The notes under the pieces were generated by a model, which was not told where the DNA came from, did not search any database, and saw only the letters and a program-made list of their open reading frames with translations. A stretch of DNA of 59,038 bases from contig NZ_LR734832.1 in assembly GCF_900010725.2 (NCBI RefSeq), forward strand, positions 217,984-277,021. Direction: 5' to 3'. This document shows positions 26,669-34,918 of the stretch, in pieces; the first letter of the stretch is position 1; the number at the start of each line of letters is the position of its first letter. This DNA is from Planktothrix serta PCC 8927. Lineage in GTDB: Bacteria > Cyanobacteriota > Cyanobacteriia > Cyanobacteriales > Microcoleaceae. A program made the translations under genes and the position numbers.

Positions 26669-26739
26669 TATCCCTAAAAATCTATCAACTGAGACTTTTT
26701 TCCTGGCAATTGGCAGAGTCAAGAAAAGATTTTTATTCC

Positions 26740-27159
26740 TTAACCTCCGTGATCGTACACTTTAAAAGATCTATCTAGCCATATAATCCGAAAAATTGCT
26801 TCATCCCGATAACCAACCATTGGTTTTAAACCACTAAATCGGAATGCGATCAGCTTGACATCTTCTGTAATATGTTTGGGAATAGAAACACCAAAACTGT
26901 TACGATCAATGATTTCATACCCAAGTCCATGACGAGGTGCACGACGAAGTTCCCTCCAAGATAACTGACTGAGTTTGTACAATGTAGATACCAAAGCTGC
27001 TTTTTCATCTTGATCACAACTATCTAAGCCGTGTGTTTTATCAAGATATCGAAAACAGAAAACAGGAGGTTCTAAATCGTAATTTTGGGTACTTGGCAAA
27101 GGTGGAGGTGGAGCAATGCGTTTTCCTTTTTTAGGGTCTTTACCCTTCATCTTTGCCAT
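26740..27159 (-). CDS. Putative toxin partnered with a Panacea antitoxin
   Basis: A 139-residue protein that I do not recognise by name. A basic, proline-rich start (KDPKKGKRIAPPPPLP) leads into a compact alpha/beta region with FCFRYLDKTHGLDSCDQDEKAAL, a basic YKLSQLSWRELRRAPRHGLG segment and an aromatic strand FRIIWLDRSFKVYDHGG (segments quoted separately). The start lies 2 bases after the stop of the Panacea-domain gene, the order expected for an antitoxin-toxin operon. The WRELRRAPRHGLG segment is reminiscent of small RNase-type toxins, but that is an inference. Confidence 0.55.
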   Translation of the reverse strand: MAKMKGKDPKKGKRIAPPPPLPSTQNYDLEPPVFCFRYLDKTHGLDSCDQDEKAALVSTLYKLSQLSWRELRRAPRHGLGYEIIDRNSFGVSIPKHITEDVKLIAFRFSGLKPMVGYRDEAIFRIIWLDRSFKVYDHGG

Positions 27160-27161
27160 GA

Positions 27162-27899
27162 CTACTTCAGCAGTTGAGTCTCAAAATATGCCTTCATCAA
27201 ATCAAGGGATATCTCTGCATTAAGATCAGTTTCTTTATAGGGGGGTTCTTGATGAGTAAAACGCTTAAGTATTGGAGCCGTGTATTGTCCATAGACTTCA
27301 TAAACTTCATCTAATAATTCTTGTGTTTCTTGACTATATTGATCTATATTAAAATCGTCAGGTTGTGGAAGAGGATTTGATCCATATTGCTTGTATATTC
27401 GGTAAACATCAGGCACAACAGGCCCATATTGCCAAGCTTCTATTTTTTCAGTAAATAGGCGTTTCCCAAATAGAGCTAAATGAAAACCTTGAGCATAGTA
27501 AAGCAATTTCTGAAGTCTTAGATTAGTCATTAAATCTTCTTCTTCAGGAGAAGCCAGGGTAATCAAGTATTTAGCTATATCTAAAGCATTAGACCCTTCA
27601 GTTTCAGACAATCCTTTTCTAGCATCTAGTTCAGGATCTTCGTCAACAATCACGTTAGAAGGAGATGGGCGATTAGAGGGTTTATAAGTTTCGGTTAACA
27701 ATGAGCGATTAGAGGGTTTATAAGTTTCGGTTAACGATGGGAGATTAGATGGTTTGTAAGGTTCGGCTGACCATGAGCGATTAGATAGTTTGTAAGGTTC
27801 GGTTAATGATAGCGGATTAGATTGTCTGTGAGGTTTAACAATCGGTTCGGTTAACTCTGGTTTTTCTTCCTCTAGGTGTTCTGGAAATTCAGAAATCAT
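27162..27899 (-). CDS. Panacea (DUF4065) domain antitoxin with repeat extension
   Basis: A 245-residue protein whose C-terminal part (about residues 105-240) matches the Panacea/DUF4065 domain: DIAKYLITLA, LTNLRLQKLLYYAQGFHLAL-like core (NLRLQKLLYYAQGFHLALFG), WQYGPVVPDVYRIYKQYG and a helical end. Panacea domains act as antitoxins to many unrelated toxins. The N-terminal 80 residues are unusual: about four and a half copies of a 12-residue unit (consensus TETYKPSNRSLL), seen in DNA as a 36-base repeat at about 27666-27830. It is the upstream gene of a pair with 26740-27159. Confidence 0.75.
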   Translation of the reverse strand: MISEFPEHLEEEKPELTEPIVKPHRQSNPLSLTEPYKLSNRSWSAEPYKPSNLPSLTETYKPSNRSLLTETYKPSNRPSPSNVIVDEDPELDARKGLSETEGSNALDIAKYLITLASPEEEDLMTNLRLQKLLYYAQGFHLALFGKRLFTEKIEAWQYGPVVPDVYRIYKQYGSNPLPQPDDFNIDQYSQETQELLDEVYEVYGQYTAPILKRFTHQEPPYKETDLNAEISLDLMKAYFETQLLK

Positions 27900-28226
27900 A
27901 AGCTAGTTCTAATATTTAATTTGTTAAAATTGTAGTTTAATCTTAGGATACCATGTTTTTTATTATAACTCATTCTGATCATTAATGAAGTCATCTTGAC
28001 GACCGCAACACGTCGCGCTAATTCCTGTAAAAACACCTCATTCGCTTAAATTTACAAAACTTTATTTCTAATTGAATAATGTTTTTGGCAAAGGTAAGTA
28101 GGTGGTCATAAATAAACGTTAAACCTGAAAACGTGAATTCTTTCTACAGAGAGACTTATAGCGTTTTACATTTTACGCTTAATTACGCCTACCTACTTAT
28201 TGTCTAAGAAACCGGGTTTCTAAAAT
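27900..28226. other. Non-coding stretch containing a MITE-like element
   Basis: No gene is present. It contains the promoter side of the Panacea pair (about 27900-28090), a MITE-like inverted-repeat element at 28095-28199 and the hairpin AGAAACCGGGTTTCT (28207-28221), which is also present beside the displaced 3' end at 26586. Confidence 0.6.
28095..28199. mobile_element. MITE-like inverted-repeat element, 105 bases
   Basis: The ends are imperfect inverted repeats: TAAGTAGGTGGTCATAA at the left, and at the right the complement of TAAGTAGGTAGGCGTAAT. The interior is AT-rich and non-coding, with GCGTTTTACATTTTACGC. The size, ends and lack of coding capacity fit a non-autonomous transposable element. 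No transposase is in the window. Confidence 0.65.
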
Positions 28227-29414
28227 TTACACCTTCACCCCATTAGCAAACTTAATTTTCAAATAATCATCTTCCATTTTTGCCCCGGAAGGTTGCAACA
28301 TCGCTAAAGCTTGGGGTAACACTAAATTGCGGCGATGATTACCAATTCTAATATTGAGTTCATCTCCGGTTTTATTGAGTTGAATTTGTTCTTTTGGAAT
28401 TCCAGGTAAATACAATTCCAACGTATATTCATTTTTATCTTCCACCACCCGAACTGTATTTTCCTTATAGTAAACTTGACTAGGATCTTCATCTCCATAT
28501 AACGTTTCTTTCAACCGTTCTAAAGCTTCAAGCCCACATAATTCCTCAGAAAATAACGGTACTTCCTTAACAGGTAAGGGCGAGAAATTATCATGAATTT
28601 CTTGACGATATTGTTGTTGACTTTCTTTCCATTTTTTGAAAAAAGGATCAGTCACTTCTTCAGGAATAATCCGATTTGCAATCACTAAATCCGTAGAAAC
28701 ATTATACAAACTTAAATAAGCATGGGCGCGTAAAGATTCCTTAATTACCATTTTTTCAGGGTTCGTAACTAAACGCACCGAGGTTTGCGTATTATCCGTT
28801 AACACTTTTTCTAAGGCTTCAATTTTTTCATAAAAGTCATAGGGCGCGTCCATCACTTCTTTATCGGGTAAAGAAAACCCCGTCAAAGGTTTAAAAATCG
28901 GTTCAAACAAAGGACGCAAGGCTACCGACATCCCTTGTAACGGTTTATAAAATTTTCTCATATACCAACCGCCCACTTCCGGTAAACTTAATAGTCTCAA
29001 CGCGGTTCCCGTTGGGGCAGAATCAATAATTAAAACATCAAAATCTCCCTCATCATAATGGCGCTTCATCCGCACCAAACCAAAAATTTCGTCCATTCCC
29101 GGTAAAATCGCCAATTCTTCCGCCTGGACTCCATCAAGTCCTCGCGCCTGTAACACCTGACTAATATAGCGTTTCACCGCTCCCCAGTTGCCTTCGAGTT
29201 CCATCAGGGCGTCCAATTCCGCACCCCAAAGGTTAGGGCGGACGAGACGGGGTTCGTGTCCCAAGGGCATATCAAAGCTGTCGGCGAGGGAGTGAGCGGG
29301 GTCGGTACTCAAGACTAGGGTTTTATGCCCCAACTCCGCACAGCGTAGCCCTGTTGCAGCCGCAACGGAGGTTTTACCCACGCCACCTTTACCCGTCATT
29401 AAAATTACGCGCAT
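28227..29414 (-). CDS. ArsA/Get3-family ATPase with C-terminal HSP20-like domain
   Basis: A 395-residue ATPase of the ArsA/Get3 (TRC40) class. It has the deviant Walker [10 protein letters not shown] at the N-terminus, the switch I region [13 protein letters not shown] and [12 protein letters not shown]. The last 80 residues form a small beta-rich domain like alpha-crystallin/HSP20 ([17 protein letters not shown] then [15 protein letters not shown]), a combination known in cyanobacterial ArsA-like proteins. No arsenic genes are adjacent, and the ArsA-type cysteines are not evident, so a role in protein targeting or stress is as likely as arsenite export. Its 3' end is duplicated at 26586-26668. 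Confidence 0.85.
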   Translation of the reverse strand: MRVILMTGKGGVGKTSVAAATGLRCAELGHKTLVLSTDPAHSLADSFDMPLGHEPRLVRPNLWGAELDALMELEGNWGAVKRYISQVLQARGLDGVQAEELAILPGMDEIFGLVRMKRHYDEGDFDVLIIDSAPTGTALRLLSLPEVGGWYMRKFYKPLQGMSVALRPLFEPIFKPLTGFSLPDKEVMDAPYDFYEKIEALEKVLTDNTQTSVRLVTNPEKMVIKESLRAHAYLSLYNVSTDLVIANRIIPEEVTDPFFKKWKESQQQYRQEIHDNFSPLPVKEVPLFSEELCGLEALERLKETLYGDEDPSQVYYKENTVRVVEDKNEYTLELYLPGIPKEQIQLNKTGDELNIRIGNHRRNLVLPQALAMLQPSGAKMEDDYLKIKFANGVKV

Positions 29415-29452
29415 ACGGTTTTAAACTTAAAATTAGTTTACATTCTTTAACT

Positions 29453-29839
29453 TTAGCGGGTTTTCATCAAGAATAACTGTTTCACCACGTCCAAGCGGGA
29501 ACAGTCCCAATAGTCGATATGGCTTTCAATCAAGTTATGGGCGTTTAATTTGAGTTCACTCCGTCCAGGGATAGAAATTCTGGGTTTCCAGGGGAGGGGT
29601 GTTGTCCAACTCAGTGTCCAACGGGTTTCAATTAAATTATCAATTTGAGTAATATTATGTAAATCCAGTTGAATCTCTAAAAACCAAGTTTTCATAAATC
29701 CAATCATTTTTTGATAGCGTTTTAACCCGTTAAATTGATTCATCGGGTCTTTAAAATAAACGTTATCAGCATAAATATCATAGCTTTGATTATCAGGAAA
29801 TTGTTGATAATCTTGTTTAATAATCTCAATAATATTCAT
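29453..29839 (-). CDS. DUF2358 domain protein
   Basis: A 128-residue protein of the SnoaL-like DUF2358 family found in cyanobacteria and plastids: an N-terminal helix (MNIIEIIKQDYQQFPDNQSY), DIYADNVYFKDPMNQFNGL and a C-terminal beta-rich half. The function is not established. The frame is open to 29932, but the upstream part translates a palindromic repeat (29844-29872), so the ATG at 29839 is chosen. It lies 38 bases before the ArsA-like gene on the same strand and may form an operon with it. Confidence 0.8.
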   Translation of the reverse strand: MNIIEIIKQDYQQFPDNQSYDIYADNVYFKDPMNQFNGLKRYQKMIGFMKTWFLEIQLDLHNITQIDNLIETRWTLSWTTPLPWKPRISIPGRSELKLNAHNLIESHIDYWDCSRLDVVKQLFLMKTR

Positions 29840-29843
29840 AATC

Positions 29844-29872
29844 GTAGGGTGTGTAAGCGCAGCGCACGCACC
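29844..29872. repeat. GTAGGGTGCGT hairpin repeat, copy 2
   Basis: Variant copy (GTAGGGTGTGTAAGCGCAGC, then CGCACGCACC) immediately upstream of the DUF2358 start, in its leader. Compare 26552-26581 and 30111-30140. Confidence 0.75.
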
Positions 29873-30014
29873 ATTTATACAGTTTCCTATCAAACGGCGG
29901 ACGCTGACTCTAATATAGGTTTGTGCGATCAAAAATCACTATATTTTATTATAACCCAAAACCGATTAATTTATGCCAATTCCTCGTTTCTAGGTTCTAC
30001 CTAGAAATACTAAA

Positions 30015-30140
30015 ACGGTGGCTCTGCCACTCGTCAATAATAGAGGCGGAGCCTCAATCATAGCATTCCCAGGCTGGAGCCTGGGAACGAGGGAATAAAT
30101 TGAAATAACCGTAGGGTGCGTAAGCGCAAGCGCACGCACC
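30015..30140. repeat. Cluster of palindromic repeats
   Basis: Three hairpin elements lie side by side: GGTGGCTCTGCCAC (about 30016), a 10-base stem TTCCCAGGCT / AGCCTGGGAA with a 2-base spacer (30066-30087), and the third GTAGGGTGCGT hairpin (30111-30140). They separate the DUF2358 gene from the 3' end of the STAND gene. All are non-coding. Confidence 0.75.
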
Positions 30141-30154
30141 ATCTATATTCGCAA

Positions 30155-31537
30155 TTAATAGTGCTTTTGCCTGGTTTTCACATATTGCGCCACCACCGGA
30201 TTTAAAGTAAAAAAAGTTATTTTTTCCCGCTCTTGTGTCTCCAATAAAAATCGCATACACAGAGATTTTATCACATTAATTAAGTCGGAATTAGATAATT
30301 TTATTTTGTTTAATATTTCTGATAGGAGAACCCCTTCTGTTTCTTGGGCAAGCTGAGTAATTACCGCAATTTCTTCCTCTGTTAATCTTCCCAATAGTTG
30401 CTCTAAACGCGATTGTAATGATTCATCTAAAACGGGCATATCATATTGTAAAAAATCAGCGACTTTACAGCTAAATAATTCTCGAATCAGGGCAGCAGTT
30501 ATATTTAACCAGAGGGGGTTGCCTTGATAGATATTAATTAGGGTTTCCCAGGTTTCGGATTCTAATAATTGATATGAGCTTAAAATCTCTTTCGCGCCTA
30601 GACCTAAACTCCCTAAAACTAAAGAATGAATAGGGGAATTTGATTTTTCTAATTCGGCAATTTCCCTGAGTTTTTCTGAACTAACTAATAGAAAACAACT
30701 ATTATGATTAACTTCGGTGATTTGTTTAAAAAATAACTGATAATCTTCATAACCTGATTTATAGTGTCCAGCAAGTTGATTACTGCTAAAAAGTGCCTGC
30801 ACGTCATCGAGAATAATTAGACATCGGTATTTTCGCAGATAATCGAGAGTTTGGGAAATTTGGGTTTCGATATTTTGGGGTATTTCTGATAATTCGGAGA
30901 AAATTTTTAGGATTTTGGAAAGATATTGTTCTAAGGTTGGAGAAAAGCGCAGACTTCGATAGATAATGTAATCAAATTGGGTTTTGATTGGGTCAATTAG
31001 GCAAAGGGCAAGGGTGGTTTTGCCAATACCACTGATTCCTAGAAGTGCGATTAAGCGTGTACGATCTTGTGTTATCCAATTTTCGAGAGTGGAGAGTTCA
31101 GAAGTGCGATCGAAAAAGCTGAATATTTCGGGTGCGTCGCCTAAGTCTATGTAGGGTTGTTTAGGAGTTTGTTGGTAGTTTTGGGGAGATGTGGGCGATT
31201 GCTCTTCAGATGTAAAAATGTTAATATTATTGAATGTTGAATTATTTTGACAAACTCCTGAAACGATAAATTTATTATTGTTTTTTAAATTTTTAAATAT
31301 AGAGCTAAAATTAGATTTGGTAACTTTTTGACCTAATGCTGATGACAGAAGATGCCATAATTCATGTCCGACGTTTTTGACATGACTTTCACTAAAACCA
31401 TTATTCTTAGCAATTTCTAGGTAAGTTTGACCTTGGACAGTGCCTTTTAATACAGTTTTTTGCAAACGATCTAAATGTTTTCCGGTTTTTGAAAATACTA
31501 TATCCTCTGCCAGTTCTAAGATTTCCGCAATATCCAT
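30155..31537 (-). CDS. STAND (NB-ARC-like) NTPase with N-terminal HTH
   Basis: A 460-residue signal-transduction ATPase. Residues 1-80 form an HTH-like domain of the type at the start of many cyanobacterial STAND proteins (ILELAEDIVFSKTGKHLDRL then GQTYLEIAKNNGFSESHVKN). A linker follows, then the NTPase domain with Walker A LLGISGIGKTT, Walker B CLIILDDVQ and a winged-helix region (RLTEEEIAVITQLAQE). No C-terminal sensor repeats are present, so it is shorter than WD40/TPR relatives. The frame is open to 31627; the Met at 31537 (MDIAEILELAE) fits the family. It is divergent from the HTH-dynamin gene and may form an accessory unit with it. Confidence 0.75.
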   Translation of the reverse strand: MDIAEILELAEDIVFSKTGKHLDRLQKTVLKGTVQGQTYLEIAKNNGFSESHVKNVGHELWHLLSSALGQKVTKSNFSSIFKNLKNNNKFIVSGVCQNNSTFNNINIFTSEEQSPTSPQNYQQTPKQPYIDLGDAPEIFSFFDRTSELSTLENWITQDRTRLIALLGISGIGKTTLALCLIDPIKTQFDYIIYRSLRFSPTLEQYLSKILKIFSELSEIPQNIETQISQTLDYLRKYRCLIILDDVQALFSSNQLAGHYKSGYEDYQLFFKQITEVNHNSCFLLVSSEKLREIAELEKSNSPIHSLVLGSLGLGAKEILSSYQLLESETWETLINIYQGNPLWLNITAALIRELFSCKVADFLQYDMPVLDESLQSRLEQLLGRLTEEEIAVITQLAQETEGVLLSEILNKIKLSNSDLINVIKSLCMRFLLETQEREKITFFTLNPVVAQYVKTRQKHY

Positions 31538-31760
31538 ACACCTAATAAATACTAGATTTAAACATATTATACCATACTTTTCATACTTTCGTACTTTGAC
31601 TGGGTGACGAAATTCCGTACTTTTCATACGGCAAAGTAGCGATCACTTGCTTTAGGATAGGAGTGTTTACTGCTATACGGGCGCTATGGTCATGCCTCAA
31701 GCAAACCAAATGAACATTAAAAGATTAAATTTGAAATAGTCAAGGATAAAAAGGGAGTTT

Positions 31761-31820
31761 GTGGACAGATGTTGAGGTTATTATTGCAATAGGGAAATAT
31801 CCTTAATGAGAATATTATGA
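31761..31820 (+). repeat. Left flank repeat of the HTH-dynamin gene
   Basis: These 60 bases match 37954-38013 at 51 positions (both begin GTGGACAGATGTTGA). The segment carries the leader and the start codon of the HTH-dynamin gene, whose ATGA (31817-31820) is the last matching block. See the empty-site entry at 37954-38041. Confidence 0.8.
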
Positions 31821-34066
31821 ATATTAATTTCCGACAATATCGTGAACAACAGGGTATGAGCCAAGAAGAAGTTGCTAGTCGGCTCAGAATTTCTGTTGAT
31901 AATGTTAGGCTGGGCGAGAAGTTTCCGGCAAAAGTTTCAATGGGGCTGGCCATGAAATGGTTACAAGTTTTAGGGGTTGATCTCGCAACCGCGATGTCAG
32001 AAGAAACGCCACCACTCCAAGGAATTGAACCTGGTTTTCCTTATGCTGAACTTTATCGGAGGCTAAATTTACTCAATCAATACATCAATGAAACTCCACC
32101 TTTGGATGAATTTGAATTTCCAACGAATCCGAAGCTACCTCTACCTGATGATGTTTTAACACAAATTCAGGACTATTATCAAAAACCTAATGTTGTTTTA
32201 ACAGGAGGATTTGACACAGGAAAATCCCATCTAGCAAATAGTATTTTAGGCAGTAAAAATTTGCCTGAAAGCTATCAGCCTGCTACAAAACTGATTACAA
32301 TAATTCGTCATCTTGGGAATCGTCCCCATTGGTTTAATTCCGATGTTTGGATTATTGATGAGGATTTTTGGCTAGATAAATATGGTAAACATACAATTGA
32401 TTTAAAACTCTTAGACAATCGCAAACATTGTGAAAAGCATCGTTTGTATTCTGGCTCCTTCGATATTCTCGAAAAATATGGTGTGCACAAATATGATAAT
32501 AATAAAACCGAGATCGCAGGTCATACAGCGATCGTTTATCTTGACTCGCCATTACTAAAAGCTTGCAACTTGATCGATCTCCCAGGTTATTCTGATCAAC
32601 CTGATGAAATTTCAAAAGATGTTGACAAAGCTAATAGCGCAACTCAAATTGCAGATATCTTGATCTATACTTCGCTTGCAAAAGGTCACATTAATGGTCA
32701 AGATATGCCCCGACTTACAAATTTACTGCGTTTATTACCTACTCCAGAAAATGAATCTCAAAATTTTCCGACTCTAGGTAATCTGTTTATTGTGGCGACA
32801 CACGCCGATCCAAGTATTTCTAATACTGATCTTCCTAATATTCTAAATAATGCCTCCGCCAGACTTTATAATCACCTCAATGAAACCGCAATACAGAAGC
32901 GCAGGGAGGCAACAAATCGGGAGATTACCCTGGATGATGTGCGAAAGCAATTTTTTACCTTCTGGACAGAAAGACCTGATCGCTGTCAACGTTTATTTGA
33001 TGAGTTAACTAAACTACTTGCTGAGTATTATCCTGAATCAATCCAGTGTCAAGTTGATCGAGAAATTAATGCCATCAAAAATGATAATCAAAAACAATGT
33101 GCTGAACAAATTGAGCAATATCAGCAAACTCTTGCCAATATAGAAGAGTCTCGAAACGTCCTTAAAGAAGCCGAGGCTAATGAACCTGCCCGTCAAAAAG
33201 ATATGCAGCAAAAGCGCAATTATGTTAGAAAACGCATCAAGGAGTTAGGAGAAGATACCGAAAAATCATTTCAGAAGTATGCAGAATCAATAATCAATGT
33301 AAATTCTATTGAGCAAACTATCCGCAAGAAATATAACAACAAGAAGGAAGCGCAAGAATATGTTGCTGGTTATCTGGTAGATCTGTTACAAAGTAATTTG
33401 GAAACTTTGATCAGCACCAATTCAGAAAAATTAAAAGCTGAAATAGATGATTATTTAGAAGGATACCCAGAGCTTAAACTTACCACAAAAGATGGGATAA
33501 AAGTCTCTATTCCCTTCGATACAAAAGGAGCTTTTTTAGGTGGAATAGCCGGATTAGGTGCTTATGGTGCTTTAGCAGCTTGGGCAGCAGGTCTTGGCAA
33601 CCTTGGTGGCTATATTTTGGTAGCAAAATTAGTCAGTCTTTTGTCAGCACTTGGTATTAGTATTGGTGGCGGAACCGCAGCAGTAATTTCCTTTATTGCT
33701 GTCATCGGTGGCCCGATCGTTCTAGGAATCGCTTTAGCTGCTGGACTGGCTTCCTTAATATTTGGCTTATTTGGAGAAGCTTGGCAAAGTCGTTTAGCAA
33801 AACAAATTGTTAAATACTTTGAAGAACAGGATATTTGTGGAAAGTTACTAACAGGAAACAAACAGTATTGGCAAGATACAGCTACAGCTTTTGAAAAAGG
33901 TGCTGAAGCAGTAGAAACTGCCTGGAAAGACTATCTTGAGAATCAGCGCGAACTCGTTTCTCCTGAAACTCAGTCAAGAGAGCGTATTGAGGAAATTATT
34001 AAAAAACTGGAGGTACTGAGAGATTTTTTCGCCGACATTCCCTGGACAATACAGGGAGAATGTTAG
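31817..34066 (+). CDS. XRE-type HTH fused to dynamin-like GTPase
   Basis: A 749-residue protein with an N-terminal XRE-like HTH (residues 4-58, FRQYREQQGMSQEEVASRLR), then a dynamin-superfamily GTPase: G1 GGFDTGKS (130-137), a candidate G2 Thr near 157, G3 DLPG (254-257) and G4 THAD (328-331). A helical, coiled-coil-prone stretch spans about 410-510, and a glycine/alanine-rich hydrophobic hairpin spans about 575-660, as in bacterial dynamin-like proteins that insert into membranes. A DNA-binding domain fused to a membrane-remodelling GTPase is unusual. The neighbouring STAND and toxin-antitoxin genes suggest a defence role, which is an inference. Confidence 0.75.
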   Translation: MNINFRQYREQQGMSQEEVASRLRISVDNVRLGEKFPAKVSMGLAMKWLQVLGVDLATAMSEETPPLQGIEPGFPYAELYRRLNLLNQYINETPPLDEFEFPTNPKLPLPDDVLTQIQDYYQKPNVVLTGGFDTGKSHLANSILGSKNLPESYQPATKLITIIRHLGNRPHWFNSDVWIIDEDFWLDKYGKHTIDLKLLDNRKHCEKHRLYSGSFDILEKYGVHKYDNNKTEIAGHTAIVYLDSPLLKACNLIDLPGYSDQPDEISKDVDKANSATQIADILIYTSLAKGHINGQDMPRLTNLLRLLPTPENESQNFPTLGNLFIVATHADPSISNTDLPNILNNASARLYNHLNETAIQKRREATNREITLDDVRKQFFTFWTERPDRCQRLFDELTKLLAEYYPESIQCQVDREINAIKNDNQKQCAEQIEQYQQTLANIEESRNVLKEAEANEPARQKDMQQKRNYVRKRIKELGEDTEKSFQKYAESIINVNSIEQTIRKKYNNKKEAQEYVAGYLVDLLQSNLETLISTNSEKLKAEIDDYLEGYPELKLTTKDGIKVSIPFDTKGAFLGGIAGLGAYGALAAWAAGLGNLGGYILVAKLVSLLSALGISIGGGTAAVISFIAVIGGPIVLGIALAAGLASLIFGLFGEAWQSRLAKQIVKYFEEQDICGKLLTGNKQYWQDTATAFEKGAEAVETAWKDYLENQRELVSPETQSRERIEEIIKKLEVLRDFFADIPWTIQGEC

Positions 34067-34120
34067 TTAAAAATACAAGGCGTTCTCGTCACAAAAAACA
34101 ACCAAAATAACAATTGATGA

Positions 34121-34165
34121 GGTATTAGATATTAGCGATCGCACATTTCTATCTTCTCCAAAATG
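34121..34165 (+). repeat. Right flank repeat of the HTH-dynamin gene
   Basis: Positions 34121-34148 match 38014-38041 with few differences, and 34135-34165 is identical to 35975-36005. Both contain a HIP1 octamer. The block starts directly after an ATGA at 34117-34120. Confidence 0.7.
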
Positions 34166-34261
34166 CAATCGCACTCTTATTTTCCCAAAATCGCACCTTA
34201 CCTTTTTTCACGCTTTTGGGCATCGCACCTTGCTATCCAGCGAGCAGAGCTATAATAACAA

Positions 34262-34297
34262 AAACCATCTGAAGTGCGATCTCGCTTCAGATGGTTT
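34262..34297 (-). terminator. Terminator hairpin after the aspartyl protease gene
   Basis: A 13-base perfect stem (AAACCATCTGAAG and its complement) with a 10-base loop lies 18 bases past the protease stop, with five T on the minus strand at the end of the stem. It is a good intrinsic terminator candidate. Confidence 0.7.
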
Positions 34298-34314
34298 ATC
34301 GACATCGACGCTTA

Positions 34315-34704
34315 TTAGAAGCGGATAATCTCGATCGTGCATCGCGATCTCTGAAAACAAACATCAAATTCTCGAAAGAAGTTCGTTTGCCCAAGAATTA
34401 AGGGCATCTGAGAGGATTGTGCCCAGGCAAATGCTAGACGAACTGGTTCCAGATTCCCAATTTGAACATACACAAATACACCCCGCGCCTCAACCCTTGC
34501 AAGATTTCCAGTCAATGGCAAGCGGACAGTTTGTTCCTCCCAAATTGCACCCAATTGCAGCCCTATGTCATAAGGTAATAGGTTGACCGCAGACCCAGTA
34601 TCTAGCAGTGCATTCGCGGAGACAGAAAAGCCTGCATGACTCAGAGTGATGGGAATCGTGGGTAATGCTTCATCGTCAGAAAAGGGAAACTCGATTGTAC
34701 TAGG
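34315..34704 (-). CDS. Retroviral-type aspartyl protease-like protein
   Basis: A 129-residue protein with the active-site signature ALLDTGSAVNLLP near residue 34 and a second strand-rich half ending LILGQTNFFREFDVCF, as in single-domain retropepsin-like proteins of bacteria. Such enzymes act as homodimers. The start is set at the ATG at 34704 (MPSTIEFPF), which overlaps the previous gene by 5 bases; a longer frame to 34728 would overlap more. It is probably the second gene of a pair with 34700-34918. Substrate and role are unknown. Confidence 0.75.
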   Translation of the reverse strand, partial: PSTIEFPFSDDEALPTIPITLSHAGFSVSANALLDTGSAVNLLPYDIGLQLGAIWEEQTVRLPLTGNLARVEARGVFVYVQIGNLEPVRLAFAWAQSSQMPLILGQTNFFREFDVCFQRSRCTIEIIRF

Positions 34705-34918
34705 CATGAGTAGATGCCTCTTGGTCATCCCGAATCATCTGCATCAGAATGTTTGCAGCTTCCGTTGCGTCGTAGGGCGACCAAACCGGATACTCTGATG
34801 CAGAAAAAATAACTTGTAGTTCAGCCTTTGGGATTTGCACAGCTAGGAGTTTGAAGAGAGATAATTTGTCTGACTGGCTCAGATTGTTCACCAAAGGAAT
34901 TAACTCAGCGAGAGACAT
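34700..34918 (-). CDS. Small partner protein of the aspartyl protease
   Basis: A 72-residue protein of two helical segments (LAELIPLVNNLSQSDKLSLF) and a YPVWSPYDATEAANILMQM end. The first half resembles the N-termini of small cyanobacterial antitoxin-like proteins. The overlap with the protease start implies translational coupling. The family name is not known to me; it may be an antitoxin-like or regulatory partner. Confidence 0.6.
   Translation of the reverse strand: MSLAELIPLVNNLSQSDKLSLFKLLAVQIPKAELQVIFSASEYPVWSPYDATEAANILMQMIRDDQEASTHA

Noticed and set aside
27666-27830. CRISPR-like 36-base periodicity
   Set aside because: It is an in-frame coding repeat of the Panacea antitoxin N-terminus without spacers.
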